Below are positions 61,868 through 64,000 of a DNA stretch of 64,000 nt, in pieces; position 1 is the stretch's first letter, and every line of letters starts with the position of its first letter. The notes below the pieces were generated by a model. The model saw nothing but the letters and a program-made list of their open reading frames with translations. It ran no database searches and was not told the origin of the DNA. Made by a program: the position numbers and the translations under genes. Source of the DNA: Salinibacterium sp. TMP30 (GTDB taxonomy: Bacteria; Actinomycetota; Actinomycetes; Actinomycetales; Microbacteriaceae); the NCBI RefSeq assembly GCF_038397785.1, contig NZ_CP151642.1, forward strand, positions 248,001 to 312,000, written 5' to 3'.

Positions 61868-62704
61868 ATGAAGTTATGTAAGAAAGCGCTGGCGGTGTCC
61901 GCAGGCTTGTTCTCGGTCGCTCTGCTACTTTCAGCTTGCGCCTCGACCGACGGTGCTGACAACGCTGCGGAGCGTCCGACAATTAGGGTTGGTTTGGACC
62001 CTAACCTCCCTCCGCTTTCGAGCCTAGATCCCGATGATCCTTCTAAGATCATTGGCGCCGAAATCGACATGATGGAAGCAACCTTCGCGCACTTGGGTTA
62101 CGACTTCGAACTCGTTCCCCAGGCTTGGTCAGGAATCCTTCCCGCTCTCGATTCTGGGCAAGTCGACGTAATGTGGTCGATCCTGTACTACACGCCAGAG
62201 CGGGCGGCAAATGTGGACTTCATCACCTATCTTCGCGCGGACACCGGTGTCCTAGCAAAAGAGGGTTCGACGCTCAAAATCTCGTCCACTCTCGATCTTT
62301 GCGGGCTCACTGGCGCTGCGACTCTCGGAACGCTCGAGGTAGATCTGTACAACGAGATTTCTACCGAGTGCAAAGCTGCGGATCTTTCTGGAATCGACGT
62401 GCTGACGTTCCCGGACCCGGCGGCGACAGTTCGGGCCGTACAAAACGAGCGCGCCGATGTCGCCACATATAACGCCGTTCTTGTTTCTACCATCATTGAG
62501 CAGGTTCCGGGAGTCGAGCAGATTTTCATCATTCCCCAGAACAATCTCGTGGGCGTTGGGGTAGCTAAGGGAAATGTTGATCTCCGAGACTCGATCGCGG
62601 AGGGTGTTGCGTGGTTGCAGGAAAGCGGTACGCAGGAGGATATTTTGCGTGCGTGGGGGATCGATCCCGATCTCATGGTTTCGACCGAGATACTGACCCA
62701 GTAG
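61868..62704 (+). CDS. Amino-acid-type ABC importer binding lipoprotein (SBP family 3)
   Basis: Lipoprotein of 278 residues with lipobox at Cys24 (LLSAC). The mature part is SBP_bac_3: IRVGLDPNLPPLSSLDPDDP, GAEIDMMEATFAHLGYDFEL, and DVMWSILYYTPERAANVDFI as ligand contacts. It typically binds amino acids or related cations. AAGGAG precedes the ATG. A strong hairpin separates it from the transporter gene. Confidence 0.9.
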   Translation: MKLCKKALAVSAGLFSVALLLSACASTDGADNAAERPTIRVGLDPNLPPLSSLDPDDPSKIIGAEIDMMEATFAHLGYDFELVPQAWSGILPALDSGQVDVMWSILYYTPERAANVDFITYLRADTGVLAKEGSTLKISSTLDLCGLTGAATLGTLEVDLYNEISTECKAADLSGIDVLTFPDPAATVRAVQNERADVATYNAVLVSTIIEQVPGVEQIFIIPQNNLVGVGVAKGNVDLRDSIAEGVAWLQESGTQEDILRAWGIDPDLMVSTEILTQ

Positions 62705-62722
62705 TTATAGTCCTACAACCGA

Positions 62723-62757
62723 GTCGAAGGGGCGCTAACCAATGGCGCCCCTTCGAC
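62723..62757 (+). terminator. Hairpin between binding-protein and transporter genes
   Basis: Perfect 13-bp stem GTCGAAGGGGCGC / GCGCCCCTTCGAC with a 9-nt loop, 19 bp after the binding-protein stop. Likely a partial terminator or mRNA 3'-end stabiliser giving excess binding protein. Confidence 0.75.
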
Positions 62758-62777
62758 TGAAAGAATGCGTGTGAATC

Positions 62778-64000
62778 ATGGATTTCATTTCGGAAGTTGC
62801 CCGTTACTTGTTCTCGACTTTCATGCTCGAGGGCGCATTCATCACGATTGGAATAGGGATAGCGGCGATGGCCGGGGGGCTTGTCTTCGGGCTTCTTCTA
62901 GCACTCATGCGGTTATCGCGGTTCCGTCCTGTGTCCGCGATAGCCGCTTTCTACATTTGGGTTTTTCGGGGTACTCCCCAACTACTTCAACTCGTGTTCC
63001 TGTTCGACGCGTTACCGCGACTCGGCATCACCATGTCCCCGATTATGACGGCGATTGTTGGTTTTGCGCTCAATGAAGCCGCGTTTGCGGGTGAGATCGT
63101 TCGTGGTGGAATAAACTCTGTCCAGAAGAACCAGCGTCTTGCTGCTGCATCTCTAGGAATGAGCCCCACACTCACACTGTTCCGAGTTGTGCTGCCACAA
63201 GCTCTCCGAAGCATCGTGCCCGCTCTAGGAAATGACTTTGTCAACGTCGTAAAGATGACTTCGATAGCCTCTGTCATTGCAGTGAGCGAGTTGACTCTTA
63301 GAAGTCAGCAAATTGTGGCCTCGACTTTTGAATTTTTTCCAGTCTTTACCGCCGCTGCAATTTACTACCTAGTCGCTACGTCCATCCTTGGCGCCATGCA
63401 GCGGTCACTTGAACGCCGTCTAGACCCGACGGTCGCACCAAGCGAAAGCATGGCGAGAAGGCTTGTGGGCTTGGGCATGCGCCGCAGGGTCGTGGGTGCG
63501 CGTCCTGATGGCGAGCCAGAAGACGCCGAACGAATTGTTCCGATTGAGGCTCGCCAGATTGGACCCAACCCGACGAAGATTGCCGAAGCGATTAGCCGTG
63601 AAATCGCTGTATCGACCCCCGTTTTGGAACCCTTCCTCTCGTGTAAATCGCTCGAGAAGTCGTATGGGTCAAGGCAGGTGATCAAGGATGTTAACTTGGA
63701 GGTCATGTCAGGTGAAGTCGTCGTTCTAATGGGCCCGAGTGGCTCGGGAAAGAGCACGATACTCCGCTTGATCGATCACTTGGAGACGGTGGATGGCGGG
63801 GAGATTCTCGTCGGTGGCCGACACATCGGATATCGCGCCAATAAGGGAAAACTGGTGCCGACACGGCATGTTCATCAGGAACGCGTCGACGCGGGCGTGG
63901 GAATGGTCTTCCAAAGCTTCAACCTCTTCGAGCACATGACCGTCTTGGAAAATCTTATAGAGGCTCCGGTTCGAGTGCTGGGCGAGAGCCGAGAGGTGGT
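62778..64000 (+). CDS. Fused amino-acid ABC permease and ATP-binding protein (partial, runs off window)
   Basis: One frame is open from ATG 62778 to the end of the window. Residues 1-220 are a polar-amino-acid permease (MLEGAFITIGIGIAAMAGGL, the EAA loop as AAASLGMSPTLTLFRVVLPQ). A linker of about 65 residues follows, then an ATPase from about residue 290 with LSCKSLEKSYGSRQVIKDVN, Walker A GPSGSGKST and Q-loop MVFQSFNLFEHM. The signature and Walker B lie beyond the window. Permease-ATPase fusions are known in actinobacterial amino-acid importers. Confidence 0.9.
   Translation, partial: MDFISEVARYLFSTFMLEGAFITIGIGIAAMAGGLVFGLLLALMRLSRFRPVSAIAAFYIWVFRGTPQLLQLVFLFDALPRLGITMSPIMTAIVGFALNEAAFAGEIVRGGINSVQKNQRLAAASLGMSPTLTLFRVVLPQALRSIVPALGNDFVNVVKMTSIASVIAVSELTLRSQQIVASTFEFFPVFTAAAIYYLVATSILGAMQRSLERRLDPTVAPSESMARRLVGLGMRRRVVGARPDGEPEDAERIVPIEARQIGPNPTKIAEAISREIAVSTPVLEPFLSCKSLEKSYGSRQVIKDVNLEVMSGEVVVLMGPSGSGKSTILRLIDHLETVDGGEILVGGRHIGYRANKGKLVPTRHVHQERVDAGVGMVFQSFNLFEHMTVLENLIEAPVRVLGESREV

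Noticed and set aside
1-64000. CRISPR array
   Set aside because: No set of regularly spaced 25-40-bp repeats with unique spacers and no cas genes were seen; the repeat array at 14.1 kb has short irregular units.

Overview
The window looks like chromosomal DNA of an actinobacterium of moderate G+C, plausibly a Microbacteriaceae-like organism. This is an inference from the lipoprotein and ABC transporter style, the long-form GAPDH, GTG/TTG starts, and the tRNA-Arg-targeted integrase, ParA, DUF3560 and MobF genes typical of actinobacterial integrative elements. No 16S or other taxonomic marker is present.

Layout. (1) 1-7.8 kb: a sugar catabolism operon with an RbsABC-like ABC importer, L-rhamnonate-dehydratase-like enzyme, SDR, L-rhamnose-isomerase-like protein and lactonase-like amidohydrolase. 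(2) 7.8-11.4 kb: DUF1801 protein, GAPDH, a 2OG-Fe(II) oxygenase and tRNA-Arg(ACG). (3) 11.4-22.3 kb: an integrative element beginning at the tRNA 3' end, with integrase, repressor, Xis-like protein, ParA and partner, a peptide-HTH-DprA-like operon, an SRAP protein and a frameshifted MmeI-like restriction-modification gene. (4) 22.3-25.25 kb: an IS3-family element carrying a nested intact IS30-family element. Both have clean inverted repeats and 3-bp target duplications. The IS3 joins the broken restriction gene to an lldD fragment. (5) 25.7-37.8 kb: RidA, IclR regulator, PLP enzyme, then a second sugar cluster (alcohol dehydrogenase, ABC importer, Gfo/Idh/MocA, lactonase, FAH hydrolase). With cluster 1 it could make up a non-phosphorylative deoxy-sugar route. 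(6) 38-57 kb: a second mobile region with a DprA-like protein, paired palindromic repeats, DUF3560, paired structured leaders, small peptides, a toxin-antitoxin-like pair, a kinase/helicase/single-chain restriction enzyme cluster, a capsid remnant and a MobF relaxase-helicase. (7) 57.8-64 kb: a bacterial microcompartment (BMC) locus with a cyclase, BMC-H shell protein, amidohydrolase with an EutQ-like N-terminal tag, BMC-P (EutN) shell protein, ureohydrolase, GntR regulator and an amino-acid-type ABC importer whose permease and ATPase are fused. No aldehyde dehydrogenase, alcohol dehydrogenase or PduL is seen beside it.

Highlights: the small BMC locus without the usual aldehyde chemistry; two 265-bp direct-repeat leaders whose differences preserve hairpins, which suggests an undescribed structured RNA; a family of tiny proteins ending in EYxxPVDPxxxxxCxxC in both mobile regions; a 39-nt conserved upstream block shared by two DprA-like operons; and three separate short tandem duplications (7, 8 and 10 bp), each frameshifting a larger gene.
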